Below are positions 42,099 to 51,860 of a DNA stretch of 64,000 nt, piece by piece; within the stretch, counting starts at the first letter, position 1; each line of letters begins with the position of its first letter. Source of the stretch: Pedobacter sp. Leaf41. GTDB taxonomy: Bacteria > Bacteroidota > Bacteroidia > Sphingobacteriales > Sphingobacteriaceae. The notes beneath the pieces were generated by a model. It ran no database searches. It saw nothing but the letters and a program-made list of their open reading frames with translations, and was not told where the DNA came from. Location of the stretch: contig NZ_LMLE01000006.1 of the NCBI RefSeq assembly GCF_001422545.1, forward strand, positions 300,982 to 364,981, read 5' to 3'. Position numbers and translations under genes: made by a program.

Positions 42099-43865
42099 TT
42101 ACTTTATAACCGCTTCAAAAGGCATCCTTGCCTGAATTCCTGAACTGGCAATAACTTTTTTCATTTGCTGATAAAGCATATAATTATCACCCAACTCTTG
42201 TTTAGTGTAGTACGTTTTGATCCTGTCTGTACTTTCATCCATAAAAGATTTCAAAGGATCGACAACATCAGGGTATTCTACCACTTTGTATTCCTTGATT
42301 TTTGCTTTTTTTGCTGCAGCCTTAATCGCGTCGTTGAAACTTCCAATTCTATCAGCTAAACCAATTTGAACTGCGTCGGTTCCAATCCAAACGTGGCCAC
42401 CACCAATGCTATCAATATAAGCTTTGCTTTTCTTTCTGCCATCTGCCACGCGATTTACAAAACCACTGTAAATTCTGTTTAATTCGTTCTGAATAATGAA
42501 TCTTTCTCCAGCTGTCATTGGGCGGTTGGTTGCCATAATATCAGCGTATTTCCCAGTTTTAACACCGTCGAAAGTAATTCCCAATTTGTTGGTCATTAAG
42601 TTCTGAAAATTTGGAATGAGGCCAAAAACACCAATAGAGCCGGTAATAGTATTCGGCTGAACAAAAATGCTATCGGCAGCACAGCCGATGTAATAACCGC
42701 CAGATGCCGCAACATCACCAAATGAAGCGATAACAGGTTTTTCCTTTTTTGTTAACACGATTTCTCTCCATATCACATCCGATGCTAATGCACTACCGCC
42801 AGGAGAATTTACACGGATTACAACTGCTTTGATGTCATCATCTAAACGAGCTTTACGAATTGCTCTCGAAATGCGTTCGGAACCAATTTGATTATCGTTG
42901 CCCTCGCCGCCACTAATTTCTCCATTGGCATAAATTACAGCGACTTTATCCTTTCCTGAGCCTGTTTCAGTATTGTTTTTAACATAATCATTAATAGAAA
43001 CTGTACGTACATTTTCGCCTCTGGTTCTGCCTGATAATCCCTTTAATTCTTCTAAAATTTGATCTTTATATTTTAATGCATCAACCATTTTAAAATTAGC
43101 TGCATCCTGAGGTTCTCTAATTCTATAATCATCAGCAATTTTGTACAAACTATCTTTTTGAATATCTCTGCTTTTAGCAATATCAGTTAAAAATGTATTG
43201 TACAAACCACCTACATAAGCGGTAACTTGTTTGCGGTTATAATCACTCATTTTATCTAAAATGAAAGGTTCTACCGCACTTTTGTAATTACCAACACGAA
43301 TCACCTGCATTTCTACGCCTACTTTTTCCAGCGTACCTTTAAAAAATGTGAGTTCAGAACTAAAGCCTTTAAATTCCAAAGCTCCTTCGGGATTTAAATA
43401 AACTTTATCAGCAGCAGATGCCAGATAATAAGCGCCTTGGGTAAAAACCTCGCTGTAAGCAATAATTTTTTTATGCGATTTTTTGAAATCAATTAAAGCA
43501 TTTCTCACCTCACGCATAGTGGCAAAACCAGCATTCGGACTGCTCACATTCAAATAAATACATTTAATATTATCATCAGTTTTAGCCCTTTGGATAGATT
43601 TTAACAAATCATTTAATCCAATTCCGTCTTTTTCGGTACCGCCAACAATGGGCAGGTTACCAAACGGATTTTTCGGAGTACGTTCTGTAATGGGTTGGTC
43701 TAAGTTTAAAAATAGTACCGAGTTGTTCGATACAGTAACAGTTTTATCACTGTCGATGGAAGAAATAGCACCAACGATAATTACAAAGATGATGATGAAA
43801 ACAATAACTGCTGATAGGAAAAATCCTAACATTGAGGCAAATAGATACTTGAAAAAATCTTTCAT
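42099..43865 (-). CDS. sppA: Signal peptide peptidase SppA, 67-kDa type
   Basis: A 588-residue membrane-anchored serine protease that cleaves leftover signal peptides. One N-terminal helix (about 9-35, MLGFFLSAVIVFIIIFVIIVGAI) anchors it; two ClpP-like domains follow. The catalytic Lys is in RVGNYKSAVEPF (first domain) and the catalytic Ser in FGDVAASGGYYIGCAAD (second domain), with the oxyanion GGS in VNSPGGSALASD. Length matches the fused E. coli form. Confidence 0.95.
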   Translation of the reverse strand: MKDFFKYLFASMLGFFLSAVIVFIIIFVIIVGAISSIDSDKTVTVSNNSVLFLNLDQPITERTPKNPFGNLPIVGGTEKDGIGLNDLLKSIQRAKTDDNIKCIYLNVSSPNAGFATMREVRNALIDFKKSHKKIIAYSEVFTQGAYYLASAADKVYLNPEGALEFKGFSSELTFFKGTLEKVGVEMQVIRVGNYKSAVEPFILDKMSDYNRKQVTAYVGGLYNTFLTDIAKSRDIQKDSLYKIADDYRIREPQDAANFKMVDALKYKDQILEELKGLSGRTRGENVRTVSINDYVKNNTETGSGKDKVAVIYANGEISGGEGNDNQIGSERISRAIRKARLDDDIKAVVIRVNSPGGSALASDVIWREIVLTKKEKPVIASFGDVAASGGYYIGCAADSIFVQPNTITGSIGVFGLIPNFQNLMTNKLGITFDGVKTGKYADIMATNRPMTAGERFIIQNELNRIYSGFVNRVADGRKKSKAYIDSIGGGHVWIGTDAVQIGLADRIGSFNDAIKAAAKKAKIKEYKVVEYPDVVDPLKSFMDESTDRIKTYYTKQELGDNYMLYQQMKKVIASSGIQARMPFEAVIK

Positions 43866-43873
43866 TTAAATGT

Positions 43874-43881
43874 TAATTTTG
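43874..43881 (+). promoter_or_regulatory. -7 element TAATTTTG of folK
   Basis: TAATTTTG matches TAnnTTTG in the 38-bp gap between the divergent sppA and folK genes. TTG at 43849-43851 is 22 bases upstream. The ATG is 22 bases after the box. Confidence 0.55.
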
Positions 43882-43903
43882 TGCCGTAAAGATATAAAAA
43901 TAC

Positions 43904-44410
43904 ATGATGCTTAATACGGCTTTAGAGTACCAAACCGCTTATTTGTTACTGGGGGGAAATTTGGGTAATAGAGAAGATAATTTACATAAAGCAATTGCAC
44001 TTATAGCAGAAAATATAGGCTCAGTAGTTTCAATTTCTGCTTTGTATGAAACTGCAGCATGGGGCAAAACTGATCAACCTTCATTTTTAAATCAAGCCGT
44101 AGCCGTTGAGACTAACTTTCCTGCTATTGAAGTTTTAAACAAGGCACTGGAGATAGAAAAAGTTTTAGGTAGAGTTAGGAAAGATAAATGGGGAGAGCGT
44201 TTAATTGATATTGATTTAATTTTATATGGAAATGAGGTTATTGATATCGAAAATAAACTTCAGGTTCCTCATCCGCATATGCAAGAAAGAAGGTTTGTAA
44301 TGGCGCCCCTGGCTGAAATTGCCCCAGGTATAGTACATCCCATTTTGGGGAAAACTATTTTGGATATTTTTGAAAATATTACAGATAAATTAGACGCTAA
44401 GAAATTGTAA
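43904..44410 (+). CDS. folK: 6-hydroxymethyl-7,8-dihydropterin pyrophosphokinase
   Basis: A 168-residue folate-synthesis enzyme (EC 2.7.6.3). Family signatures in order: AYLLLGGNLGNREDNLHKAI, ALYETAAWGKTDQPSFLNQAV, LGRVRKDKWGERLIDIDLILYG (the two metal-binding Asp in IDIDL), and PHPHMQERRFVMAPLAEIAP. ATG occurs twice in a row (43904, 43907); either could be used. Confidence 0.96.
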   Translation: MMLNTALEYQTAYLLLGGNLGNREDNLHKAIALIAENIGSVVSISALYETAAWGKTDQPSFLNQAVAVETNFPAIEVLNKALEIEKVLGRVRKDKWGERLIDIDLILYGNEVIDIENKLQVPHPHMQERRFVMAPLAEIAPGIVHPILGKTILDIFENITDKLDAKKL

Positions 44411-44415
44411 ATATC

Positions 44416-44423
44416 TAGCTTTG
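44416..44423 (+). promoter_or_regulatory. -7 element TAGCTTTG (predicted leaderless start of HPt gene)
   Basis: TAGCTTTG begins six bases after the folK stop and ends four bases before the ATG at 44428, so the HPt gene may be transcribed separately from folK. Confidence 0.6.
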
Positions 44424-44427
44424 TTAT

Positions 44428-44799
44428 ATGCAAGAGAATCATGATAATCATCCCTTAGATTTATCATATCTTAAAGAAATGGTTGGTCATAATCCAGAAT
44501 TTATGATCGAAGTTTTTGACACGTTTATTGAACAAACGCCTTTCTATCTGGCCGAGTTGGAAGATGCTTTATCAAGTGAAAATTGGGATAAGTTTGGCAA
44601 TTGTGCGCATAAAATTAAGCCAACATTTAGCTATGTGGGGCGGAGCGATGTTAAAGATTTTGTTCAGTCTATCGAAGACAATGCCCGAAATCAGATCGCG
44701 GTAGAGCAAATCCCCGCAGATGTTGAACGCTTGAAAGCCTTGTTAGTCGAGATTTATACTCAATTGGAAGTCGCTAAAAATGAGATTCAATCTAAATGA
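44428..44799 (+). CDS. Stand-alone HPt-domain phosphotransfer protein
   Basis: A 123-residue four-helix-bundle protein. The phosphorylatable histidine is in NCAHKIKPTFSYVG (His-Lys-x-Lys, about residue 61), preceded by NPEFMIEVFDTFIEQTPFYLAELEDAL, the usual HPt start. It would pass phosphate between a hybrid sensor kinase and a response regulator. No kinase or regulator is adjacent, so it is an orphan HPt. Its partner could be elsewhere, and a SixA-type phosphatase gene lies about 7 kb away, though no link is shown. Confidence 0.9.
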   Translation: MQENHDNHPLDLSYLKEMVGHNPEFMIEVFDTFIEQTPFYLAELEDALSSENWDKFGNCAHKIKPTFSYVGRSDVKDFVQSIEDNARNQIAVEQIPADVERLKALLVEIYTQLEVAKNEIQSK

Positions 44800-44952
44800 T
44801 AACTGAATTTTTGAAAAGCCCAAGTTTAGCTTTAATTTAAATTATTATTCAGGGTTAAGTTAAAGCAGGAGTTCCCTTGAATTTATTCAAGGTATTTAAT
44901 GAAAGATATGCTGAAACAAATTCAGCTTGAGGATGAAGTAAATTACTTGCAA

Positions 44953-45654
44953 CTATTTCGAACTTATTATATTGCTGCGGCCAGTACCTCTAAAATGCAG
45001 GATTGATAAACTGATATAGAATACCAAAACAAAAGGAATGGCGGCGAATTGTAAAACTGCAATTAGCACAGCTGATATTATTAGAAAGATAAACTTGATT
45101 TTATTTTTTGCCCAGCTCAAATCGCTAAACTTCAAAGAGAAGATTTTGATCTCACTAATCAAAAGAAAGCTGGTAATCGCGGTGATAGCAACTAATAGCA
45201 TAGTGGAACCAATTACCTGAGGATAATCGGTCGCAATAAACGGTAACGAACAGATAAACAGCGTATTCATTGGCGTATTTAAGCCAATAAAATCTTCGGT
45301 TTGACGCTCATCATTATTAAATTTTGCTAATCGCAAGGCTGAAAAAACAGTAATAAAGAAACCTAAATAGGGTAAATATTCAGAAGTATAATCACTGGTT
45401 TTTAGCAGCTGAAACATAATCACGCCTGGTAAAAAACCAAAACTTACCATGTCTGCCAACGAATCCAAATCTTTTCCAATCGCCGACTTTACATTCAACA
45501 ATCGGGCAACCATTCCATCAAAAAAATCGAAAATGCCCGAAAGAATGACGAAATAGGCAGCGGTTTGTAAATCGCCTTTAAAAGCAAAAACGATTCCGAT
45601 ACAACCAGAAAACAGATTTGCACAGGTAATCGCATTAGGGATATGCCTTTTCAT
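44953..45654 (-). CDS. pssA: CDP-diacylglycerol--serine O-phosphatidyltransferase
   Basis: A 233-residue inner-membrane enzyme with about six to eight helices. The CDP-alcohol phosphatidyltransferase motif is seen as DGMVARLLNVKSAIGKDLDSLAD (D-G-x2-A-R-x8-G-x3-D-x3-D). It makes phosphatidylserine, the precursor of phosphatidylethanolamine. The start HIPNAITCANLFSGCIGI is typical of PssA type II. Confidence 0.95.
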   Translation of the reverse strand: MKRHIPNAITCANLFSGCIGIVFAFKGDLQTAAYFVILSGIFDFFDGMVARLLNVKSAIGKDLDSLADMVSFGFLPGVIMFQLLKTSDYTSEYLPYLGFFITVFSALRLAKFNNDERQTEDFIGLNTPMNTLFICSLPFIATDYPQVIGSTMLLVAITAITSFLLISEIKIFSLKFSDLSWAKNKIKFIFLIISAVLIAVLQFAAIPFVLVFYISLSILHFRGTGRSNIISSK

Positions 45655-45660
45655 TTATTT

Positions 45661-45750
45661 TGAGTTGAAAGTACAAAGTTAAAAGTTTAAAGTGACTAGA
45701 TCCTTATTTGGAAAACTTTCAACTTTAAACCTTTAACTTTTAACACTCTA
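45661..45750. repeat. AAAGTTAAAAGTTTAAAGT inverted repeat
   Basis: AAAGTTAAAAGTTTAAAG on the left pairs with ACTTTCAACTTTAAACCTTTAACTTTTAAC on the right, forming a long AT-rich imperfect hairpin between rho and pssA. Confidence 0.55.
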
Positions 45751-47481
45751 CTAGCTATTCATCGAAATTAAAAATTCTTCATTGCTTTTTGTACCTTTTA
45801 TCTGAGCTTGTACAAATTCCATCGCCTCCTGGCTATTCATATCTGCCAGGTGGTTACGCAAAATCCAAACACGTTGTAAAATATCACGGTCTAGCAATAA
45901 ATCATCTCTACGAGTACTCGAAGCTGTTATATCAATAGCAGGGAAGATACGTTTATTCGATAATTTACGGTCTAATTGTAACTCCATGTTACCAGTTCCT
46001 TTAAATTCTTCGAAGATCACTTCGTCCATTTTAGAACCTGTATCGGTTAATGCGGTAGCTAAAATTGTCAAGGAACCGCCGTTTTCAATGTTCCGGGCAG
46101 CGCCGAAGAAACGTTTTGGTTTATGTAATGCATTAGCATCAACACCACCGGATAAAATTTTACCTGATGCAGGAGCAGTGGTATTGTAAGCACGTGCTAA
46201 ACGTGTAATCGAATCTAAAAGGATAACCACATCGTGTCCGCTTTCTACCAAACGCTTGGATTTTTCTAAAACGATGTTGGCAATTTTTACGTGTCGTTCA
46301 GCTGGCTCATCGAAAGTAGAGGCAATAACCTCCGCCCTTACGCTACGAGCCATATCAGTAACCTCTTCCGGACGCTCATCAATTAAAAGAATAATTAAAT
46401 AAACTTCTGGGTGATTTTTAGCAATTGCATTTGCAACCTCTTTTAATAAATTAGTTTTACCAGTTTTCGGTTGCGCTACAATTAACCCACGTTGTCCTTT
46501 ACCAATTGGTGTGAACAAATCCATAATACGAGTAGAATAATTGCTGTTATCCGTAAAAAGATTTAATTTTTCGGTTGGAAAAAGTGGTGTTAAATAATCG
46601 AATGGTACGCGGTCGCGAACTTCTGCAGGGATTCTTCCATTAATGGTTTCTACACGAACTAAAGGGAAATATTTTTCGCCCTCTTTCGGTGGACGAATAC
46701 TTCCTTTTACGGTATCACCGGTTTTTAAACCAAAAAGTTTAATTTGAGATTGAGATACGTAAATATCATCAGGAGAGGTTAAGTAATTATAATCCGCAGA
46801 GCGTAAGAAACCGTAACCATCAGGCATAATTTCTAAAACGCCCTCGTTTGTAATTACGTTATCGAAATCTAAGTTAGAATAACTGTTTTCGTTTTTGTGG
46901 TGGTTACCGCCTCCAGGTTGTTTTTGCTGGCGGTTATCTTCGCGTTGTGGTTTTTCTTGCTTTTCTCTTGGCTCTTGTTTTTGTCTCGGAGCCGCAGGAA
47001 TCACTTCAGCCGATTCTTCAATTAAAGCAGAAATTGGTTTGCTTCCACCGTCTTCCGATTCAATAACCCTGTCTGGTTGTCTTTCTGGTTGTTGTTGGTG
47101 TTGCGGCTCATCAAACAAAGTAACCGAATCTCTTCTTCTTTCAATTGGAGCTGCAGGTTCATCTTTACTTAATCTTGCTCTTTTTTTAACCGGTTTTTCT
47201 GGAGTAGAAGGAGCAGCAGTAGCTGATGCAGCAACTTTCGGAGTTTTTTCTGCTTTAGCTGCTTTAGTTTTTGGAGCAGGAGCAACAGCAACCGGTTCGC
47301 TTTCGCTGTATGGGTCTGCACCAGTGCCTGCTTTAGCTGCATTTATAATTTCTTGCTGGTGTAACAGTACTTCAACAAGGTCAATTTTTCTAAGGGATTC
47401 GGCACCTTCAATGCCATAAGATTTTGCAAGCTCACGTAATTCTGGTGTGAGCTTATCATTTAATTCTGTTTTACTAAACAT
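45751..47481 (-). CDS. rho: Transcription termination factor Rho, long Bacteroidota form
   Basis: A 576-residue hexameric RNA helicase. The N-terminal SAP-like domain ([34 protein letters not shown]) is followed by a disordered insert of about 150 residues, Ala/Pro/Lys-rich at first and then Arg/Gln/Asn-rich (residues about 55-205, with [21 protein letters not shown]). The cold-shock RNA-binding domain is around 215-290, and the ATPase has Walker [13 protein letters not shown], Walker [11 protein letters not shown] and the Q/R-loop region [28 protein letters not shown]. The insert makes it longer than E. coli Rho (419) and is usual in this phylum. Confidence 0.96.
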   Translation of the reverse strand: MFSKTELNDKLTPELRELAKSYGIEGAESLRKIDLVEVLLHQQEIINAAKAGTGADPYSESEPVAVAPAPKTKAAKAEKTPKVAASATAAPSTPEKPVKKRARLSKDEPAAPIERRRDSVTLFDEPQHQQQPERQPDRVIESEDGGSKPISALIEESAEVIPAAPRQKQEPREKQEKPQREDNRQQKQPGGGNHHKNENSYSNLDFDNVITNEGVLEIMPDGYGFLRSADYNYLTSPDDIYVSQSQIKLFGLKTGDTVKGSIRPPKEGEKYFPLVRVETINGRIPAEVRDRVPFDYLTPLFPTEKLNLFTDNSNYSTRIMDLFTPIGKGQRGLIVAQPKTGKTNLLKEVANAIAKNHPEVYLIILLIDERPEEVTDMARSVRAEVIASTFDEPAERHVKIANIVLEKSKRLVESGHDVVILLDSITRLARAYNTTAPASGKILSGGVDANALHKPKRFFGAARNIENGGSLTILATALTDTGSKMDEVIFEEFKGTGNMELQLDRKLSNKRIFPAIDITASSTRRDDLLLDRDILQRVWILRNHLADMNSQEAMEFVQAQIKGTKSNEEFLISMNS

Positions 47482-47901
47482 TCTAAATATATATGTTTCA
47501 AGAAATTTTTCATTTGTTTACAACGGATGCTTCCTGTTATAAAATGTGCAAAGGCTTCTCTTGTGATTGCGTAAGCCCAGCGGTTTTTTTTGTGTATAAA
47601 TTCTTAAGGCTATAAAACTGTGATGAGTTGGTTAATAGATATACTCAAAATGTTTCATAAATGTTTACAAGCTGAATAAAAACGATTTTCGCTTTTAAAA
47701 AATGGTAACAAAAAACAAATCTTGATAAAATTTTTCTGGGATATTCAGATAAACGGTTGAGAATTATGTTGCAATTGTATGTATTTGAAACGTAATCCGC
47801 AAGAAAAAGTTTAAAATGTTTATAAAAATAATGTATGTGAAAATATTTTTGTAGTTGCAAAAACTTAAAAAACCTCATATTTGCAGCAAATAAGCCCTTA
47901 T
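47482..47901. other. Divergent rho/pyrF intergenic region
   Basis: A 420-bp AT-rich spacer without a credible gene. A CATATTTG word (47876-47883) is a near match to TAnnTTTG and may serve pyrF; no clear rho promoter was found, and the rho leader may be long. Confidence 0.4.
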
Positions 47902-48732
47902 ATGACCAAGCAACAACTTTTCGAGCAGATACAAAAAAAGCGTTCATTTTTATGTGTCGGATTGGATTCTTCATTGGATAAAATTCCAAAACACTTGCTG
48001 AAATATGAAAATCCGATTTTGGAATTCAATAAACAGATTATTGATGCGACAAAAGATTTGTGTGTTGCTTATAAACCAAACACCGCTTTTTATGAGTGTT
48101 ATGGTAAGAAAGGTTGGGAAACTTTAATCGAAACCTGGAAATATATTCCACAAGATATTTTTTCTATTGCTGATGCAAAACGAGGAGATATTGGTAATAC
48201 TTCTGCTATGTACGCAGAAACTTTTTTTAATCAGCAATCATCTGAAATGAGTTTCGATTCGGTTACCGTTGCACCGTATATGGGTAGCGATTCGGTTACA
48301 CCATTTCTAACTTTTAAAAATAAATGGGTTATTCTTTTGGCATTAACCTCAAATTCTGGTCATGCCGATTTCCAATTACAAGAAATTGGCGAGGATAGAC
48401 TTTTTGAAAAGGTATTAAAAACGTCGCAAGAATGGGCAAGCGATGAACAAATGATGTACGTGGTTGGCGCAACCCGTGGTTCTGCTTTCGCAGATGTACG
48501 CAAACTGGCTCCAAACCATTTTCTTTTAGTTCCGGGTGTCGGTGCACAAGGAGGAGATTTGCAGGAAGTTTGCAAATACGGTTTGAATTCGCAATGCGGA
48601 TTATTAATTAATTCTTCACGGGGAATTATTTATGCAAGTAAGGGCGAAGATTTTGCAGAAAAGGCAAGAGAAGAGGCTTTAAAATTGCAGCAGGAAATGG
48701 AAGAAATATTGGTCAACGCAAATATTGCTTAG
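47902..48732 (+). CDS. pyrF: Orotidine 5'-phosphate decarboxylase, type 2
   Basis: A 276-residue TIM-barrel enzyme for the last step of UMP synthesis (EC 4.1.1.23). Seen: [14 protein letters not shown] near the N-terminus, the catalytic [19 protein letters not shown] (Lys-Asp network) and the phosphate-binding [11 protein letters not shown] and [11 protein letters not shown] segments. ATG 47902 gives the normal [10 protein letters not shown] start; an in-frame TTG at 47881 is rejected. Confidence 0.95.
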   Translation: MTKQQLFEQIQKKRSFLCVGLDSSLDKIPKHLLKYENPILEFNKQIIDATKDLCVAYKPNTAFYECYGKKGWETLIETWKYIPQDIFSIADAKRGDIGNTSAMYAETFFNQQSSEMSFDSVTVAPYMGSDSVTPFLTFKNKWVILLALTSNSGHADFQLQEIGEDRLFEKVLKTSQEWASDEQMMYVVGATRGSAFADVRKLAPNHFLLVPGVGAQGGDLQEVCKYGLNSQCGLLINSSRGIIYASKGEDFAEKAREEALKLQQEMEEILVNANIA

Positions 48733-48841
48733 CTACAGCTTCACAGATTTTTCCAATCAAAATTTTTATTAGCTACGAAAAACGAAAACTTAAATTTATT
48801 TCCGTGTTTTCTGTGTTTCTGGGGCAAACTTCTAACCAACC
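48733..48841. repeat. Repeat-bearing gap between pyrF and EamA gene
   Basis: It holds AGCTACAGCTTCACAGATTTTT (48733-48752, TTCACAGATT family) and TTCCGTGTTTTCTGTGTTTCTGGGG (48800-48824, copy 3 of the CCGTG repeat). No promoter is recognised. Confidence 0.6.
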
Positions 48842-49744
48842 ATGAAATCCAAAATAGATTTAAAACTTATCCTTGCCTTAACTGGCGTTGCCTTAATTTG
48901 GGGAACAACGTATTTGGGTATTCGTGTTGCCGTAGAAAGTATTCCTGCCTGGTACGTAACAGCCATTAGGCAAACAATTGCATCTTTAATTATTCTAATC
49001 ATCCTTATCAAGCAGAAAGAATTAAAGTGGATAGGGTGGGCAAGTTTTAAAAGGCAAATATTGCTTTCTATTTTGATGGTTGTAATTGCGAATGGTATGA
49101 CCACCGTTGCCGAAAAAACAATTCCAAGTGGATTAACTTCTTTGATAAATGCCACTTCACCTCTTTTGGTTTTTCTAGGATGCGTTTTTCTGGGGATTCA
49201 AAAGCCGAGTTTAAAAGGTTTTATTGGTGTATTTGTTGGTTTCCTTGGAATCGTCTTCATTTTTCGGGATGGTATTAGCGACTTACTCGAACCCGGCTAT
49301 AGAAATGGAATCCTGTCATTAGTGATCGCCGTTTCAGGGTGGACAATCGGTACCATTTATTCGAAAAAACATAGCGGAAAACCGCAGTACATATTTTTAA
49401 ATCTTTTTTATCAATTTGTATTTTCTGCAATTGTTCAATTGGGTTTAGCCTTGATTTTTTCTGGCAAGGCTGAGGTAAGCTCCTGGAAAACCGAAAGTAT
49501 CTTTGCTGCGGTTTACCTTGCGGTATTTGGCTCGGTGCTGGGTTATTTCTGCTATCACTACGCGTTGAAAAAGGTTTCTGCATCCGAGGTATCTATCCTA
49601 ACTTATTTTAATACAGTTATCGCAATATCTTTGGGATGGTTAATTCTAAATGAACATGTTGGTGTAGATTTAATTGTTGCAACTGTTTTGATTATTGCCG
49701 GTGTTTTTATTACGAATTATAAGAAGAAAGCGGAAGTAGTGTAA
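48842..49744 (+). CDS. EamA-family (DMT superfamily) transporter
   Basis: A 300-residue inner-membrane protein with ten predicted helices in two EamA repeats (about 7-140 and 155-293). First-repeat signature: LALTGVALIWGTTYLGIRVAVESIPAWYVTAIRQTIA; second-repeat end: LTYFNTVIAISLGWLILNEHVGVDLIVATVLIIAGVFITN. DMT transporters export amino acids, nucleotides or other small molecules; the substrate is not evident. No operon partner. Confidence 0.9.
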   Translation: MKSKIDLKLILALTGVALIWGTTYLGIRVAVESIPAWYVTAIRQTIASLIILIILIKQKELKWIGWASFKRQILLSILMVVIANGMTTVAEKTIPSGLTSLINATSPLLVFLGCVFLGIQKPSLKGFIGVFVGFLGIVFIFRDGISDLLEPGYRNGILSLVIAVSGWTIGTIYSKKHSGKPQYIFLNLFYQFVFSAIVQLGLALIFSGKAEVSSWKTESIFAAVYLAVFGSVLGYFCYHYALKKVSASEVSILTYFNTVIAISLGWLILNEHVGVDLIVATVLIIAGVFITNYKKKAEVV

Positions 49745-49849
49745 TTTTCTTGTCGTTATTTCCACCATAGTGGAGAAATCTTTAAACGAAAACTGAACTA
49801 TATTCACAGCGCAGAATAAATTAAACCAAAACTTTAGGGAATATTTCAG

Positions 49850-49857
49850 TATCTTTA
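49850..49857 (+). promoter_or_regulatory. -7 element TATCTTTA before DUF2851
   Basis: TATCTTTA is one base off TAnnTTTG and ends three bases before the ATG at 49861. Confidence 0.45.
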
Positions 49858-49860
49858 ATA

Positions 49861-51144
49861 ATGAATTTTCCTGAAGATTTTCTTCATTATGTTTGGCAAT
49901 TTAGATCGTTTGACAATAATGATTTGAAAACGGCTGATGGAGAAAATCTGAAGATTATTCATCAAGGTTTTTTAAATAGGAATGCTGGTCCTGATTTTAG
50001 TAACAGTAAAATACAACTTGGTGAAACGACTTGGGCAGGGAATATTGAAATCCACATCAAGGCTTCAGATTGGTTAAAGCACAATCATCAAACCGATGCA
50101 AGTTATGATAACGTAATACTGCATGTGGTTTATGAGAATGATGTAGAAATTAAACGAATGGATGGGTCTGTTCTGCCTGTTTTAGAATTAAAAAATCGCA
50201 TTGCGGATGAGTTAATTGAGAAGTACGAAAATTTGTTTCTAACGTTAACTGATTTTCCCTGCATTGCTCAAATTAAAACTGTAGATAAATTAATTGTCGA
50301 TTCATTTTTATCGAGAACATTAATCGAGAGATTTGAGCAGAAAACACATGCAGTAATAGAAACACTCAACGAATTAAATGGCAATTGGGATGAAACTTTC
50401 TATCGGTTCATGGCCCGAAACTTTGGTTTCAAGGTAAATTCTTTACCTTTCGAACTCTTCGCGAAGGCGATACCACAGCAAATCTATAGCAAGCATAAAG
50501 ATAATCCCCTGTTAATTGAGGCTTTAGTGTTCGGTTCAGCCGGTTTTTTAAATGATAATTTTAAAGAAGAATATCCTGCAAGGCTTAAACGAGAATTCCT
50601 GTTTCTCCAAAAGAAATATAAAATACAACCCATTGAGGTTTCCATTTGGAAATTTATGCGAATGCGCCCTCAAAATTTCCCAACCATTCGTTTGGCGCAA
50701 TTTGCAGCACTGGTTGTAAAAGCAAATCATCTATTTTCGAAAGTGATGGCGATCAGTGGTGTTGCTGAGCTTCGTAGATTATTCGAAAACCTCCCTGTAA
50801 ACGACTATTGGAAAACACACTACCATTTTAAAAAAGAAACGGAGGCAGTAAGTATTCAAATAGGTAAAACATCAATTGATAATATTTTGCTTAACACTGT
50901 CGCTTTGTTTCTATTTGCTTATGGTAAACATACCGCGACACAAACCTATGTGAGCAGGGCGATTAAGTTATTAGAAAGTTTACCCTCAGAGCAAAATGCA
51001 ATTACTGAAAAATTTACCGCTGCAGGTGTAGTAATAGAAAACGCTTTTGCATCGCAAGGGATTTTGCAATTGAAAAAACAATATTGCGATCAGAAAAAAT
51101 GTCTATCTTGTGGTATTGGTATAAAAATTTTAAAGCAGGCATAA
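49861..51144 (+). CDS. DUF2851 protein
   Basis: A 427-residue cytosolic protein matching DUF2851: FPEDFLHYVWQFRSFD, GFLNRNAGPDFSNSKIQLGETTWAGNIEIHIKASDW, and ILHVVYENDVEIKRMDGSVLPVLELK. The N-terminal third looks beta-rich, the rest helical. Four cysteines and the CDQKKCLSCGIG tail (CxxxxCxxC) may bind metal. Function is unknown. The family is conserved in Bacteroidota. Confidence 0.9.
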   Translation: MNFPEDFLHYVWQFRSFDNNDLKTADGENLKIIHQGFLNRNAGPDFSNSKIQLGETTWAGNIEIHIKASDWLKHNHQTDASYDNVILHVVYENDVEIKRMDGSVLPVLELKNRIADELIEKYENLFLTLTDFPCIAQIKTVDKLIVDSFLSRTLIERFEQKTHAVIETLNELNGNWDETFYRFMARNFGFKVNSLPFELFAKAIPQQIYSKHKDNPLLIEALVFGSAGFLNDNFKEEYPARLKREFLFLQKKYKIQPIEVSIWKFMRMRPQNFPTIRLAQFAALVVKANHLFSKVMAISGVAELRRLFENLPVNDYWKTHYHFKKETEAVSIQIGKTSIDNILLNTVALFLFAYGKHTATQTYVSRAIKLLESLPSEQNAITEKFTAAGVVIENAFASQGILQLKKQYCDQKKCLSCGIGIKILKQA

Positions 51145-51193
51145 CTACTTAAATTTAACCAAACTTTCTACCTTATAAATTGGTTTATCCATT

Positions 51194-51409
51194 ATGGAAT
51201 TTCCACACGAACTTAAAGAGCTTTATCCCGATAAAATTATCGAAGTGAGAGGCAACGCCGATGCTTTGACAGTGATATTGAATGCCGATGTTGATATAGA
51301 AAAATTTAAAGATGATTTAAAGAAAAAGTATTCAGGTTTACAAGAACAACAAATTTTATTCATTAAACATGAAAACAGGCAAGACTTCGAAAAGCTCATT
51401 TTAGAATAG
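51194..51409 (+). CDS. Small hypothetical protein, 71 residues
   Basis: A short alpha/beta protein: EFPHELKELYPDKIIEVRGNADALTVILNADVDIEKFKDDLKKKYSGLQEQQILFIKH. No family is recognised. It follows the DUF2851 gene after 49 bp and precedes the PspC-like gene by 98 bp on the same strand. The charged, regular sequence argues for a real small gene. Confidence 0.6.
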   Translation: MEFPHELKELYPDKIIEVRGNADALTVILNADVDIEKFKDDLKKKYSGLQEQQILFIKHENRQDFEKLILE

Positions 51410-51507
51410 GGCAACTTCGAATTTAATCGAAATTAAATTGTTAAATTAGTGCTGATAATTCGCTTTCCCTTTTGATATTGATAAACAATAAATAAAATGA
51501 GCTAACC

Positions 51508-51726
51508 ATGTTTCAAAGAATCATCACCTATTTCGAGCAACAAAGTTTTGGCGTATCAACATACCTGGCCAATAAACTAAATATGAGTACGGCGAAAGTA
51601 CGTTTGTTTTTTATTTATTCATCTTTCCTGGCTGTTGGTTTTCCGATTCTGTTTTATTTCCTGGCAGCGGTTGTTTTGGACATTAGAACCTATATGAAAA
51701 AGATTAGGTTAAGGATTTGGGAATAG
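51508..51726 (+). CDS. PspC-domain small membrane protein
   Basis: A 72-residue protein with one amphipathic segment (ITYFEQQSFGVSTYLANKLNMSTAKVRLFFIY) and one strong helix (SSFLAVGFPILFYFLAAVVLDI). The pattern GVSxxLAxxLxxxxxxVRLxFxxxxFLxxGxxxxxYxxxxxxL is that of the PspC family, which in proteobacteria senses envelope stress. No psp partners are nearby. Confidence 0.8.
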   Translation: MFQRIITYFEQQSFGVSTYLANKLNMSTAKVRLFFIYSSFLAVGFPILFYFLAAVVLDIRTYMKKIRLRIWE

Positions 51727-51860
51727 AACCCCAAACCCCTGAACGGGCTTTCCCTTTCTAGTGTTTGATTAATGCGCCTCAGTTATACCTCTTCATTTCA
51801 GAACAGGTATCTTCAACCTTATACTTCTTGCTTTTCTTTCCCACTTTAGGGGCAAGGGCG

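Noticed and set aside
46895..47419. Open frame of 174 codons on the plus strand with many Cys and Ser
   Set aside because: It is antisense to the disordered insert of rho and only reflects that low-complexity sequence.
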